Part shown: positions 1 through 7,339 of the stretch, in pieces | How the letters are laid out: each line of letters opens with the position of its first letter | How positions within the stretch are numbered: the stretch's first letter is position 1 | NCBI GenBank assembly: GCA_900321535.1 | Contig: ONWJ01000016.1 | Span: 1-13,879 of the forward strand | Reading direction: 5' to 3' | Length of the DNA: 13,879 nucleotides | Source of the DNA: an uncultured Erysipelotrichaceae bacterium | GTDB taxonomy: Bacteria; Bacillota_I; Bacilli_A; RFN20; CAG-826 | Translations under genes and position numbers: made by a program | Notes under the pieces: generated by a model | What the model saw: the letters and a program-made list of their open reading frames with translations, nothing else | Database searches by the model: none | What the model was told of the DNA's origin: nothing

Positions 1-704
1 ATCAACGAGGTCTCGACTTTGGCTCCTTTCTTGCGGAAAGGCTTGGCTAAGGCATTGCCAATGGTTTTCCATAAGGATAACCCTTTGACACGTTGCGCGC
101 CCCAAGAAGGATCGATCTTATCTGGGTTTCTGCCCCAGACTTTCTCGGTGTAGTCCTCGAAGAACATCTGGTATAACGGCTTGCCGAAGCGGTTGATATA
201 GAAATCGGCAAGGGAATCTTCTTTGCGTTTATGGATGCAACTTCCTAAATATCCCCAGCCCGCTTTCCATGTGCGGCCAAATCCCATGTTACGGAAGGTT
301 TCCCATTTCAAGGAAATCGGGTAATTGAAGAATTTGCCAAGGAAGAAGATGCGGGAGATACGATTACGGTTGAGCATGACGCGGTCTTCTTTTTCTGGGT
401 CAGGTCCGCCTTCGACGGTGGAGACTTCCCTTTGCAAGATGATGTCATCTTTGGCAGGAGCGCCTTGAAGTGGCATGATTTCTTTCCAAAGGTCCATGAC
501 TTCATCCACCTTGGTGAAGAAGCGGTGGCCGCCGATATCGATGCGGTTGCCTTTATATTCCACGGTTTTGGAAATCCCGCCGATCTCATGGCTGGCTTCA
601 AAAACGATCGGATGGATCTTTCCCTGGGATTTCTTAAGTAAGGAATAGGCGGCGGTCAATCCCGCTGGACCGGCGCCGATAATGAGACAAGTCTGTTTTT
701 TCAT
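1..704 (-). CDS. FAD-dependent oxidoreductase, protoporphyrinogen oxidase/UDP-galactopyranose mutase-like (3' end outside window)
   Basis: The reverse strand from the ATG at 704-702 reads open to the window edge, giving 234 codons of the N-terminal half; the C-terminus is missing. The protein opens with a Rossmann dinucleotide-binding motif (GAGPAG, residues 10-15) and an acidic residue at the end of the second strand (VFEAS, 34-38). GGHRFF follows at 58-63, and YTEKVWG at 185-191 sits just before a [12 protein letters not shown] stretch. These features are typical of the COG1232 amine-oxidase-like group often found with surface-polysaccharide genes and annotated as NAD(P)/FAD-dependent oxidoreductases. 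The substrate cannot be read from the sequence, and haem synthesis is not implied. There is no Shine-Dalgarno; a -10-like TAAAAT ends 7 bases before the ATG, suggesting a leaderless transcript. An inverted repeat overlaps the putative -35. Family assignment is fairly sure, function is not. Confidence 0.85.
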   Translation of the reverse strand, partial: MKKQTCLIIGAGPAGLTAAYSLLKKSQGKIHPIVFEASHEIGGISKTVEYKGNRIDIGGHRFFTKVDEVMDLWKEIMPLQGAPAKDDIILQREVSTVEGGPDPEKEDRVMLNRNRISRIFFLGKFFNYPISLKWETFRNMGFGRTWKAGWGYLGSCIHKRKEDSLADFYINRFGKPLYQMFFEDYTEKVWGRNPDKIDPSWGAQRVKGLSLWKTIGNALAKPFRKKGAKVETSL

Positions 705-711
705 GGCAATG

Positions 712-740
712 ATTTTATACTTCTTACATCGATTTGTAAG
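712..740 (-). promoter_or_regulatory. Putative promoter of the FAD oxidoreductase gene, leaderless type
   Basis: Read on the minus strand, a -35-like CTTACA (740-735) is followed after 17 bases by TAAAAT (717-712). Only 7 bases separate this from the ATG at 704, so transcription would begin at or next to the start codon. No Shine-Dalgarno lies between. Boxes match the sigma-70/sigma-A consensus at 4/6 and 5/6 positions. Inferred from sequence only. Confidence 0.5.
723..740. promoter_or_regulatory. Inverted repeat, candidate operator
   Basis: CTTACA (723-728) and TGTAAG (735-740) form a perfect 6-base inverted repeat around a 6-base spacer. It covers the putative -35 box and part of the spacer of the oxidoreductase promoter, a position where a bound repressor would block transcription. 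A direct repeat of ATGTGCGC (751-758 and 763-770, 12 bases apart) lies just upstream of the promoter. The rest of 741-865 holds no gene I can support. No regulator is identified. Confidence 0.35.
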
Positions 741-865
741 TAATTACTTTATGTGCGCGGGCATGTGCGCATTGTTTTAAATCTCAGCTTATTTGGGAAC
801 AAAGACTCATTCAGGAGGGTTTTGCAGCGTTTTTGCAAAATTCGAAGGCACTTGATGAAGATACG

Positions 866-888
866 AAAAACAGCACCGATCGGTGCTG
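866..888 (-). terminator. Intrinsic terminator of tRNA-Gly
   Basis: On the minus strand, CAGCACCGA/TCGGTGCTG (888-871) is a perfect palindrome able to form a stem with a minimal loop, followed directly by five T residues (870-866). It lies 11 bases beyond the tRNA-Gly 3' end, which fits a tRNA transcription unit ending here before the oxidoreductase promoter. On the plus strand no T tract follows, so it acts on the minus strand only. Confidence 0.85.
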
Positions 889-899
889 CTAACTGCTTC

Positions 900-973
900 T
901 GGAGCAGGCGACGGGAATCGGACCCGCGTATCTACCTTGGCAAGGTAGTGTTCTACCATTGAACTACGCCTGC
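900..973 (-). tRNA. tRNA-Gly (anticodon GCC)
   Basis: The minus-strand sequence folds as a 74-base tRNA. It has a 7-bp acceptor stem GCAGGCG/CGCCTGC, a D arm closed by GTTC/GAAC, and an anticodon stem CTACC/GGTAG with loop TTGCCAA (anticodon GCC). The T arm has loop TCCGATT. The discriminator base is U, as usual for bacterial tRNA-Gly, and the 3' CCA is encoded. It is a single-gene unit with its own promoter (998-1027) and terminator (866-888), divergent from gltX. The 5' leader between promoter and tRNA contains a small CGCC/GGCG hairpin. Confidence 0.96.
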
Positions 974-997
974 ATTCGCCTTTTTCGGGCGAGGCAT

Positions 998-1027
998 ATT
1001 ATAGACACTTTCATTTTGATGTTTCAA
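998..1027 (-). promoter_or_regulatory. Promoter of tRNA-Gly
   Basis: On the minus strand, TTGAAA (1027-1022) and a perfect TATAAT (1003-998) are separated by 18 bases. Transcription would start near 991, about 18 bases before the mature tRNA 5' end at 973. This is a near-consensus sigma-A promoter, as expected for a stable-RNA gene, and it lies back to back with the gltX promoter. Confidence 0.75.
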
Positions 1028-1028
1028 G

Positions 1029-1057
1029 TAGCAGTTTTAATCTTCTTGTCCTATAAT
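1029..1057 (+). promoter_or_regulatory. Putative gltX promoter
   Basis: A perfect -10 TATAAT lies at 1052-1057. The -35 position with a 17-base spacer (TAGCAG, 1029-1034) is poor. Transcription would begin around 1064, giving a leader of about 20 bases that carries AGAGG (1074-1078) as ribosome binding site 6 bases before the gltX ATG. The leader is too short for a T-box or other aminoacyl-tRNA-sensing element. Confidence 0.5.
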
Positions 1058-1084
1058 TCACGCGTCTATTAAAAGAGGCTATTT

Positions 1085-2746
1085 ATGATTAGTAATGAAG
1101 AACTTGCGGAATTCTTGTTCCCTGATGTAAAAGAGACCATTGACGACCTCGAAAATCGTTATCCTGTTCGTACCTTGCCAGAAGGCGCGCAGGTGACTCG
1201 TTTCGCTCCATCTCCGACTGGATTCCTCCATACCGGATCCTTGTTTACCGCGTTGATTTCCTATACCGTCGCCAAGCAATCCAAGGGCGTCTATTTCTTC
1301 CGTTTGGAAGATACCGACACTAAACGCACGATTGAGGGCAGTGGAGATCTTCTTGTCGATCAGCTCGAGCAATTCGGCATCATCGCCGACGAAGGCTTTG
1401 TTCGCGGAGAGAATATCGGCAACTATGGTCCATACCGTCAATCTGACCGTAAGATGATCTATCGCACGGTCATCAAAGAATTGGTCCGCCGCGGACGTGC
1501 CTATCCAGATTTCTGCACCCCAGAAGATTTGGACGCCATCCGCAAAGCCCACGAGGCTTCCAAAGTCCTCCCTGGCTATTATGGTGTTTATGCCCGCGAC
1601 CGTAACCTCAGCAACGATGAACGTGTTGCCCGCATCAATAACGGCACTCCATATGTCATCCGCTTCTATTCCAACGGCGATCATGACCGCAAGACCAAAT
1701 TCACCGACGCGATCCGCGGTGAAATCGAACTCCAAGACAACGACACCGATGTCGTCATCTTGAAATCCGATGGTCTTCCAACCTATCACTTCGCCCATGT
1801 CTGCGATGACCATTTCATGAGAACCACCATGATCACCCGCGGTGAGGAGTGGATCCCATCCACCCCAATTCACCTCGACATGTTCCGCGCGCTTGGCTGG
1901 AAAGCCCCAAAATATGCCCATCTTCCTTCCATCATGAAGTTAGATCACGGCAACAAGAGAAAGCTTTCCAAGCGTAAAGACGTGGAAGCCGCCGTCTCTT
2001 ACTTCCTTGATGCGGGTTATCCAACCGAAGCGCTGAAGACCTACTTGATGTCCATCGCCAATTCCTCCTTTGAGGAGTGGGCCATGGCGAATAAGACTTT
2101 CGAAATCGCACGCTTCCCATTCTCCATCAAGAAGATGTCCCTTGAAGGCGCGCTCTTCGATATCGATAAGCTCAACTATTTCTCCAAAGAGATCATCGCC
2201 AGAATGCCAATCGATGATGAGCTTAAGATGGTTGATGCTTGGGCCAAAGCCCATGAAGAGTCCACGGCTAAACGTATCGATGCAGATCCTGCTTACTTCA
2301 AGAAGATCCTCAACATCGAGAAGGACCGCAAGACCCCGAGAAAAGACTACGCCAAATTCAGCGATATCTATCCTCTCGTGAAATTCTTCTTCGAGGATGA
2401 ATATGATCAGATGCTCAAAGCGGGCTTCTCCTTCAAAGAAGGACTTCCAAAAGAAGAGGTTGCCGCTTTGCTTAAAGACATCAAAGGCGCGCTCCCCTTC
2501 GGTGTGGAAGAGAACGTCTGGTTCGATGCTTTGAAAGCCGTCGGCGTCGCCCATGGCTTCGCCGCCAACAACAAGGATTACAAAGCAAACCCAGAAGCCT
2601 ATAAAGGCTCGGTTTCCGATGTTGCTGAGATCCTCCGTGTCGCTTTGGTAGGCTCTCCAATCTCTCCAAACCTCCACGAGGTTATCGAAATCCTTGGCAA
2701 AGACGTGGTCAATGCCCGCCTTGATAAGGTGATTGCAACGCTCTAA
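1085..2746 (+). CDS. gltX: Glutamyl-tRNA synthetase
   Basis: This class I aminoacyl-tRNA synthetase charges tRNA-Glu with glutamate in the cytosol. The Rossmann catalytic domain starts around residue 38 with RFAPSPTGFLHTGS, in which the HIGH motif reads HTGS (49-52). FRLEDTDTKR (72-81) follows, then LPTYHFAHV and the RGEEWIPSTPIHL segment that carries the usual substrate-binding residues. The KMSKS loop reads KLSKR (293-297). The remainder is the helical anticodon-binding region. At 553 residues it is longer than the roughly 470-490 of E. coli or Bacillus GltX and matches the longer clostridial/Bacilli form, with an N-terminal extension of about 35 residues. The ATG is supported by AGAGG 6 bases upstream. 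It is a single-gene unit ending in a bidirectional terminator. Whether it also charges tRNA-Gln cannot be told; no gatCAB or glnS is in the window. Confidence 0.96.
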   Translation: MISNEELAEFLFPDVKETIDDLENRYPVRTLPEGAQVTRFAPSPTGFLHTGSLFTALISYTVAKQSKGVYFFRLEDTDTKRTIEGSGDLLVDQLEQFGIIADEGFVRGENIGNYGPYRQSDRKMIYRTVIKELVRRGRAYPDFCTPEDLDAIRKAHEASKVLPGYYGVYARDRNLSNDERVARINNGTPYVIRFYSNGDHDRKTKFTDAIRGEIELQDNDTDVVILKSDGLPTYHFAHVCDDHFMRTTMITRGEEWIPSTPIHLDMFRALGWKAPKYAHLPSIMKLDHGNKRKLSKRKDVEAAVSYFLDAGYPTEALKTYLMSIANSSFEEWAMANKTFEIARFPFSIKKMSLEGALFDIDKLNYFSKEIIARMPIDDELKMVDAWAKAHEESTAKRIDADPAYFKKILNIEKDRKTPRKDYAKFSDIYPLVKFFFEDEYDQMLKAGFSFKEGLPKEEVAALLKDIKGALPFGVEENVWFDALKAVGVAHGFAANNKDYKANPEAYKGSVSDVAEILRVALVGSPISPNLHEVIEILGKDVVNARLDKVIATL

Positions 2747-2760
2747 TCCAAAAGATAGCA

Positions 2761-2795
2761 AAAGAAATGCGAGGCCTCACGCCTCGCTTTCTTTT
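2761..2795. terminator. Bidirectional terminator shared by gltX and the convergent membrane protein gene
   Basis: GCGAGGC (2769-2775), loop CTCAC, GCCTCGC (2781-2787) form a perfect 7-bp GC-rich stem. A T-rich tract (2788-2795) follows on the plus strand, and an A-rich tract (2761-2768) precedes it, giving a T-rich tail on the minus strand. It therefore can end gltX in one direction and the 571-aa gene in the other. One arm lies inside the last codons of the minus-strand gene, whose stop is at 2779-2777. Confidence 0.85.
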
Positions 2796-4492
2796 ATGAT
2801 TTCTTGTTTTTGCTCGGGTTCTACAGGGTTTTTCGGTTTTCTTAGAGATCTAAGCCCATCGAAGAACCTGCCATTAACGTATCCCATCGCGAAGATAAGA
2901 TAGAGGACATAACGGGAGTTCTGCGTGCAACCGACCGGGTATTTGTAGCAGAACAAGACGTAGTCGACAAGATATGTGATGGCTAAAGCAGCGACGATCA
3001 GATTGGATTCTAGATTCTCTTTCCAGGTCTTGTTTCTGATGGCTTTGACAAGGAGGAAGATCCAGCCATACATGAAGACGAAGAAGATCAAAATGACAAT
3101 GAAATATGCAATGCCAGATAGACCTAGAGAAATATTGTGGATATTACGGGTTAAGTCTTGTTCCCCAAATAGCAACGTCTTATTGAAGGCCGCCCAGCAG
3201 TTGAAGTCGATGACCCCGTAGACATTGACGTATTGGTTATTGACCTTGCCTCTCCAGCGGTGGTTGAAGATGGAGAAGAAATAGTCGCCAGAAACATATG
3301 GGAAATAACGCTGGAACGGATTATAGAACTCGGGGTCGATATACATGCCGCCGGTCGTGCCTAAATCCAATACATAGCCAATCGGCTCTTTGTATTTGAT
3401 AAGGTGATAGAAGGGTACGAACAAGCCAAGCGGGAAGACGATGACCGCGAAGATCGCGACTTGAATCAGGAATCGACCAAGCGCTTTTTTCGCGGTTGGG
3501 TCTTTGGCTTTGATGTCTCTGATTCGTTCTAAGAGGATATACAAGAAGACCAAAGCGATCGGCACGGCGAGGAATCCGCCATTGAGTTTGATGGCCATCG
3601 ATAAGCCTAAAGATAAGGCAATCAAGATGACGGTGAGGAAGTCTTTGGTCTTGCGATAACGCAGGGCAAAATAGAAGGCAAACACACCAAAGGCGTAGGA
3701 CATGCCATCGTTATTCATATAAAAATGGATGAACCAAGTCTGTGGAATGAGTACCGCAATACCGGTTGCAATCGCATGTGGGGCACCCTTCATTCCAAGA
3801 TAAGAGAAGATGCGCGGCGTGATGATGATCGGCAGCATGCCGATGAACGCCATCAGGATACGCGAGGAATCAAAGGCTTGGTAAGCGGCGACGGTGTAAG
3901 CGGTGTAGACAGTAGTGTTTGGATCGACCAGCGTCTCGCCTCCAGGGATGAAGATTTTCGCGACTTTCATCCAGATGGCGACGATGAAATGGTAAACCTT
4001 TGGTTGGTAGTATTGGTTATTTAACGCGACTGGAGGAATCTGACCCGTGGAGTAGATATCATAAATGATGGACCAGTGGTTCCCTCTTCCAAGCTTGGAT
4101 GCGTCATGGTGCCAGCCATATTCATTTAAGGAATTGGTAAAGCCGAACAAAAGCAACCCAAGACAAGAAGAAAACACCAAAATCCTTGCAAAATCCCGCC
4201 CACTTAAGTGTTTGGTGATGCCGCGGAGAACCAAGGTGGCGATGCCTAAGCCAAGCGCGATGCCGCTTAAGACGCGGAAGGCCACCAAAGCGCCTTCGCT
4301 TTTGACGCCATATAGGCGAGTGAAAATGACGGTGTCGTACGTGCCCTCACGCGCGCAAAATAAAAGGTAAATATAGATCAGCAAAATGAACAAAAGCGGC
4401 AGGGTGATGAGGTAGTGCCACTTTTTGGAGAAGAAAGCATCTCTTTTCTGATCATATTTGCCGATGAACGAAGCAAGTTTCTCTAAAGCCAT
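2777..4492 (-). CDS. Multi-span membrane protein, GT-C glycosyltransferase-like (GT39/ArnT-type fold)
   Basis: The 571-residue protein has a short cytosolic N-terminus, a first membrane helix around 27-46 and roughly ten or more hydrophobic segments thereafter. It ends in a charged, Pro/Glu-rich cytosolic tail. After the third helix there is a loop with NEYGWHHD (123-130), then IYSTGQIPP and QYYQPKVYH (160-168). An acidic/His motif in an early extracytoplasmic loop, followed by a helix and a YxxP-type segment, is the pattern of GT-C enzymes that use lipid-phosphate sugars to modify proteins or glycolipids. The donor and acceptor are unknown. It could also be a member of the broad family annotated only as hypothetical membrane protein. 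No Shine-Dalgarno precedes the ATG. An extended -10 (TGTTTTAAT) ends 6 bases upstream, pointing to a leaderless message. It converges on gltX and is divergent from preT. Confidence 0.7.
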   Translation of the reverse strand: MALEKLASFIGKYDQKRDAFFSKKWHYLITLPLLFILLIYIYLLFCAREGTYDTVIFTRLYGVKSEGALVAFRVLSGIALGLGIATLVLRGITKHLSGRDFARILVFSSCLGLLLFGFTNSLNEYGWHHDASKLGRGNHWSIIYDIYSTGQIPPVALNNQYYQPKVYHFIVAIWMKVAKIFIPGGETLVDPNTTVYTAYTVAAYQAFDSSRILMAFIGMLPIIITPRIFSYLGMKGAPHAIATGIAVLIPQTWFIHFYMNNDGMSYAFGVFAFYFALRYRKTKDFLTVILIALSLGLSMAIKLNGGFLAVPIALVFLYILLERIRDIKAKDPTAKKALGRFLIQVAIFAVIVFPLGLFVPFYHLIKYKEPIGYVLDLGTTGGMYIDPEFYNPFQRYFPYVSGDYFFSIFNHRWRGKVNNQYVNVYGVIDFNCWAAFNKTLLFGEQDLTRNIHNISLGLSGIAYFIVILIFFVFMYGWIFLLVKAIRNKTWKENLESNLIVAALAITYLVDYVLFCYKYPVGCTQNSRYVLYLIFAMGYVNGRFFDGLRSLRKPKNPVEPEQKQEIIKESEA

Positions 4493-4498
4493 GTGGTA

Positions 4499-4507
4499 AT
4501 TAAAACA
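4499..4507 (-). promoter_or_regulatory. Extended -10 promoter of the GT-C-like gene, leaderless type
   Basis: On the minus strand TGT is followed by TTTAAT (4504-4499), an extended -10 with a 5/6 match. Six bases (TACCAC) then lead straight to the ATG at 4492, so the transcript would start at the start codon. No convincing -35 is present 17 bases upstream (TTCCTT), which extended -10 promoters can lack. Confidence 0.45.
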
Positions 4508-4547
4508 CCTGGGGACGGAAAAAGGAATAGTTTGCCAAAATACAAGG

Positions 4548-4556
4548 TGATATAAT
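4548..4556 (+). promoter_or_regulatory. Extended -10 promoter of preTA
   Basis: TGATATAAT at 4548-4556 is a perfect extended -10. A TTGCCA lies upstream (4532-4537), but only 13 bases away, too close for a normal -35. Transcription would start near 4563, followed by the GAGGG ribosome binding site (4567-4571) 7 bases before the preT ATG at 4579. The promoter is divergent from that of the GT-C-like gene, with about 40 bases between the two -10 elements. Confidence 0.6.
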
Positions 4557-4578
4557 CAAGACACCTGAGGGTAAACAT

Positions 4579-5805
4579 ATGAACAAAGAACGTTTAGGTA
4601 CGCTTGGTGCGGGTTTCACGCCCCTTTTAGCGATGGAAGAAGCGTCTCGTTGCTTGCTTTGCTTAGATGCCCCGTGCTCCAAAGCCTGTCCAGCTGGAAC
4701 TGATCCAGGCAAATTCATTCGATCTATCCGTTTTAAGAACTATAAAGGTGCGGCGAAGACGATTCTCACCAATAACCCGTTAGGTTTAACCTGCGCGTTG
4801 GTGTGTCCTACCGAACGTTATTGCCAATCAGGCTGCTCTAGAAGTGGCATCGATAAACCGATCGATATCGCCAAGTTGCAACGTTACGCTTTGGAATATA
4901 CCCAAGACCTCGACCTTGGTTTAGAAAAACCATTACCTAATAATGGCAAGAAGGTCGCCATCATCGGCTCTGGCCCGAGCGGCATGACGACCGCGAGCAG
5001 ACTCGCTGATTTAGGTTATGAAGTGACCATTTACGAAAAAGAAACCAAAGCCGGCGGTTATCTTCGTTATGGCATCCCTTATTATCGTCTCCCTGAGATG
5101 GTCATCGATTATGAAATCAAGCGCATCCTCAATAAAGGCGTCCGCTTTGTTTTCAATTGCCGTGTCGGCACGGATCTAGCCATTGATCAATTACGGAAAG
5201 ATTATGATGCCGTCGTCGCCTGCATCGGACATGGCAAACCCAAAGTACTCCCGATGTTTGAAGGCATGACTCGTGCGATGACTGCGATCGAATTCCTCCG
5301 TAAAGTCAATCTCAGCAAATTCCGCCGCAACTTGCCTGGACACGTCCTTGTCATCGGCGGCGGCGACGTTGCCATGGATATCGTCACCATCTGCCGCAAG
5401 AGCGGTATCAAGCAAGTAACCGATGTCGTCTATGAGACCTTCGATGAATTCAAGGCTTCTAAGAGCGAACTAGAAGGTGCCCGCGCGATGAACGTCTCCA
5501 TTTATGATGGATTTGTTCCAGTAGAAGCCCGTTCTGGTGGCATCGTGAAATTCAAACATCGCTTCCAAGATATCTCTCTTCGCATCAAAGCCGATCTAGT
5601 CGTTTTAGCAATCGGACAAAGCCCGGATGTCGACGGATTGAACATCCCAATGAAAGGGCAAGAGGCGGAGGCTCCGCTTCAGCATGTCGAGGGCAACCTT
5701 TTTGTTGCCGGCGACATCGCCGAAGGTGAGAAGACCGTCGTTTATGCTGTGCGTACTGGCAAAGCGGCCGCGATGGCGGTGCACGCTTATCTAGGAGGGA
5801 AATAA
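4579..5805 (+). CDS. preT: NAD-dependent dihydropyrimidine dehydrogenase, subunit PreT
   Basis: PreT is the electron-input subunit: it takes electrons from NADH through FAD and Fe-S clusters and passes them to PreA, which reduces uracil or thymine to the dihydro forms. Eight cysteines in the N-terminal domain (C25, C28, C33, C37, C72, C76, C82, C86) fit the two [4Fe-4S] clusters of the GltD/DPD-N fold. The FAD-binding motif GSGPSG is at 130-135, and [16 protein letters not shown] follows at 157-172. The NAD(P)H-binding motif GGGDVAMD is at 260-267 and the closing FAD motif AGDI at 377-380. At 408 residues it is close to E. coli PreT (about 412). A GltD-like glutamate synthase small subunit is the main alternative, but the adjacent preA, one base downstream, decides for PreT. 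The start is supported by GAGGG. Confidence 0.94.
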   Translation: MNKERLGTLGAGFTPLLAMEEASRCLLCLDAPCSKACPAGTDPGKFIRSIRFKNYKGAAKTILTNNPLGLTCALVCPTERYCQSGCSRSGIDKPIDIAKLQRYALEYTQDLDLGLEKPLPNNGKKVAIIGSGPSGMTTASRLADLGYEVTIYEKETKAGGYLRYGIPYYRLPEMVIDYEIKRILNKGVRFVFNCRVGTDLAIDQLRKDYDAVVACIGHGKPKVLPMFEGMTRAMTAIEFLRKVNLSKFRRNLPGHVLVIGGGDVAMDIVTICRKSGIKQVTDVVYETFDEFKASKSELEGARAMNVSIYDGFVPVEARSGGIVKFKHRFQDISLRIKADLVVLAIGQSPDVDGLNIPMKGQEAEAPLQHVEGNLFVAGDIAEGEKTVVYAVRTGKAAAMAVHAYLGGK

Positions 5806-5806
5806 G

Positions 5807-7081
5807 ATGGCTATGAAAGATCTATCGATCACCTTTATGGGTGTCAAGTTCCCCAATCCATTCTGCCTTTCTTCTTCCCCGGTTGGCAATTGCTATGAAA
5901 TGTGCGCGAAAGCCTATGACACTGGATGGGGCGGCGTGGTATTCAAGACCATCGGCCCAGCCCATTATCTTATCGATGAGGTTTCCCCTCGCTTTGACGC
6001 GCTTGCCAAAGAAAGCCGTCCGTTTGTCGGTTTCAAGAATATGGAGCAAATCGCCGAGCACCCATTAGAAGAAAACCTTGCAGATCTCAGACGTTTAAAG
6101 AAAAACTACCCCGATAAAGTTCTCATCGCCTCCATCATGGGAAGCAATGAAGAAGATTGGGAAGTGCTCGCCAAGCTCGTCACCGAGGCTGGCGCGGATA
6201 TGATTGAGCTCAATTTCTCTTGCCCGCAGATGACATCTCATGCGATGGGAAGCGACGTTGGCTCCAATCCTGAATTATGTCGTAAATACTGCGCGGCAGT
6301 TCGGCGTTCCACCCATCTCCCATTCATGGCCAAGATGACCCCGAACATCACCGATATGTGCGTTCCGGCGATCGCCTCCATCGAAGGCGGTGCGAACGGC
6401 ATCTCTGCGATCAACAGCATCAAATCCATCATCAACCTTGATTTGAAGAACAAAGTCGGCCTTCCGATGATCGATGGCAAATCCTCCATCTCTGGTTATT
6501 CTGGCAAAGCGGTGAAGCCTGTCGCATTGCGCTTTATCCAGCAGATGCGTTCTCATCCGAAACTCAAAAATTGCGAGATTTCTGGTATCGGTGGCATCGA
6601 AACCTGGGAAGATGCGGCGGAGTTCATCCTCTTAGGCGCGAAGAACTTGCAGGTTACGACCGCGATTATGCAATATGGCTATCGCATCGTTGAAGATCTT
6701 TGCGAAGGGCTTAGCTTCTATATGGAAGAGCAAGGCGTGGACCATTTAGAAGATCTTGTCGGCTTGGCTACGAAGAATATCATCCCGGCCGAAGAGCTTA
6801 ACCGTGACTATATCGTCTATCCAGATATCGATAAAGATCTTTGCGTTGGCTGTGGAAGATGCGTCATCTCTTGCTTCGATGGCGCCCATCAAGCCATGGA
6901 ATGGGACGAAGAGACCCGTCGTCCGAATTGCAACCAAAAGAAGTGCGTTGGTTGCTTGCTTTGCGGACTTGTTTGCCCGGTCTCGGCGATTACCCTTGGC
7001 AAGCGCGAACTGAAGAAGGGCAGAAAAGAGAAGAATCTTGGCAAGATGCGCTTGCAGGAATCTTTCGACAAAGTCTCCTGA
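5807..7081 (+). CDS. preA: NAD-dependent dihydropyrimidine dehydrogenase, subunit PreA
   Basis: PreA is the FMN-containing catalytic subunit that reduces uracil and thymine, the first step of the reductive pyrimidine catabolic route. It has a dihydroorotate-dehydrogenase-like TIM barrel at residues 5-315 with NFSCPQ (136-141), KMTPN (176-180), [14 protein letters not shown] (225-238) and [11 protein letters not shown] (260-270). A C-terminal ferredoxin domain carries two four-cysteine clusters (C346, C349, C352, C356 and C380, C383, C386, C390). The length of 424 is slightly above E. coli PreA (about 411) because of a basic C-terminal tail. The ATG starts one base after the preT stop. Its AGGAGG (5793-5798) lies inside the end of preT, so translation is tightly coupled. 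No dihydropyrimidinase or beta-ureidopropionase gene follows. No terminator is seen before the tRNA-Glu promoter. Confidence 0.95.
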   Translation: MAMKDLSITFMGVKFPNPFCLSSSPVGNCYEMCAKAYDTGWGGVVFKTIGPAHYLIDEVSPRFDALAKESRPFVGFKNMEQIAEHPLEENLADLRRLKKNYPDKVLIASIMGSNEEDWEVLAKLVTEAGADMIELNFSCPQMTSHAMGSDVGSNPELCRKYCAAVRRSTHLPFMAKMTPNITDMCVPAIASIEGGANGISAINSIKSIINLDLKNKVGLPMIDGKSSISGYSGKAVKPVALRFIQQMRSHPKLKNCEISGIGGIETWEDAAEFILLGAKNLQVTTAIMQYGYRIVEDLCEGLSFYMEEQGVDHLEDLVGLATKNIIPAEELNRDYIVYPDIDKDLCVGCGRCVISCFDGAHQAMEWDEETRRPNCNQKKCVGCLLCGLVCPVSAITLGKRELKKGRKEKNLGKMRLQESFDKVS

Positions 7082-7114
7082 TCCTACGAATTTCATCAAT
7101 TTGTTAAAAAATGT

Positions 7115-7143
7115 TTGCGTGCACGGGCGCTTCGTGTTTAAAT
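7115..7143 (+). promoter_or_regulatory. Putative promoter of tRNA-Glu
   Basis: TTGCGT (7115-7120) and TTAAAT (7138-7143) are 17 bases apart, placing the transcription start near 7150, about 10 bases before the tRNA. Because no terminator separates preA from this site, read-through from preTA may also supply the tRNA. Confidence 0.5.
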
Positions 7144-7159
7144 TTGCCTTGCCGAAAAC

Positions 7160-7234
7160 GGCCCCATGGTCAATCGGTTAAGACGGAACCCTCTCAAGGT
7201 TCAATGACTGGTTCGACTCCAGTTGGGGTCACCA
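7160..7234 (+). tRNA. tRNA-Glu (anticodon CTC)
   Basis: The 75-base cloverleaf has acceptor stem GGCCCCA/TGGGGTC with a G-U pair at position 2, a D arm closed by GTC/GAC, and an anticodon stem GAACC/GGTTC with loop CTCTCAA (anticodon CTC). The variable loop is 4 bases, and the T arm is ACTGG/CCAGT with loop TTCGACT. The discriminator is A and CCA is encoded. It closely resembles Bacillus-type tRNA-Glu outside the anticodon arm. CTC reads GAG only, so a TTC-anticodon isoacceptor must exist elsewhere. It is a substrate of the GltX encoded 4.4 kb upstream. Confidence 0.96.
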
Positions 7235-7247
7235 AATTGGTGACTTA

Positions 7248-7273
7248 ACGGATCGCTAAGCGGTCCGTTTTTT
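7248..7273 (+). terminator. Intrinsic terminator of tRNA-Glu (and possibly preTA)
   Basis: ACGGATCGC (7248-7256), loop TAA, GCGGTCCGT (7260-7268) form a 9-bp stem with one T-G pair, followed by a run of six T residues (7268-7273). It starts 14 bases after the tRNA CCA end and is the first terminator downstream of preA. Confidence 0.9.
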
Positions 7274-7322
7274 CGTTCCATCATAGATTGTTGGCCGTTC
7301 CTGCCCACTTTTTCTTGCGCTT

Positions 7323-7331
7323 TGATATAAT
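7323..7331 (+). promoter_or_regulatory. Extended -10 promoter of the S66 peptidase operon, leaderless type
   Basis: TGATATAAT (7323-7331) is a perfect extended -10, identical to that of preTA. Its expected start point is 7338-7340, exactly at the ATG at 7340. No Shine-Dalgarno lies before either ATG (7340 or 7346). This argues against the TTG at 7331 as the start, because that codon overlaps the -10 box and would lie upstream of the transcript. Confidence 0.6.
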
Positions 7332-7339
7332 TGCCTCAT

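Noticed and set aside
820..840. Hairpin TTTTGCA/TGCAAAA as a terminator or small RNA
   Set aside because: The stem is AT-rich, there is no T tract on either side in the right place, and there is no promoter near it.
753..962. A 69-codon plus-strand open frame between the oxidoreductase and gltX
   Set aside because: It runs through the tRNA-Gly gene and its terminator and has no ribosome binding site or recognisable product.
1058..1084. Possible T-box or other tRNA-sensing leader before gltX
   Set aside because: The predicted leader is only about 20-25 bases, with no stem I or antiterminator sequence.
1079..2761. Two long minus-strand open frames (about 280 and 273 codons) opposite gltX
   Set aside because: They are shadows of a strongly biased coding strand. 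gltX is unmistakable, and no ribosome binding site or family motif supports the antisense frames.
6245..6265. PreA seems to lack the catalytic Cys of mammalian dihydropyrimidine dehydrogenase (MGSDVG where the pig enzyme has an ACG-type loop)
   Set aside because: From memory, E. coli PreA, which is active, has the same SHAMGSDVG stretch, so this is normal for bacterial PreA. An alignment would settle it.
7331..7333. TTG at 7331 as the start of the S66 peptidase
   Set aside because: The codon overlaps the -10 box, so it would lie upstream of the predicted transcript. The ATG at 7340 coincides with the expected transcription start.
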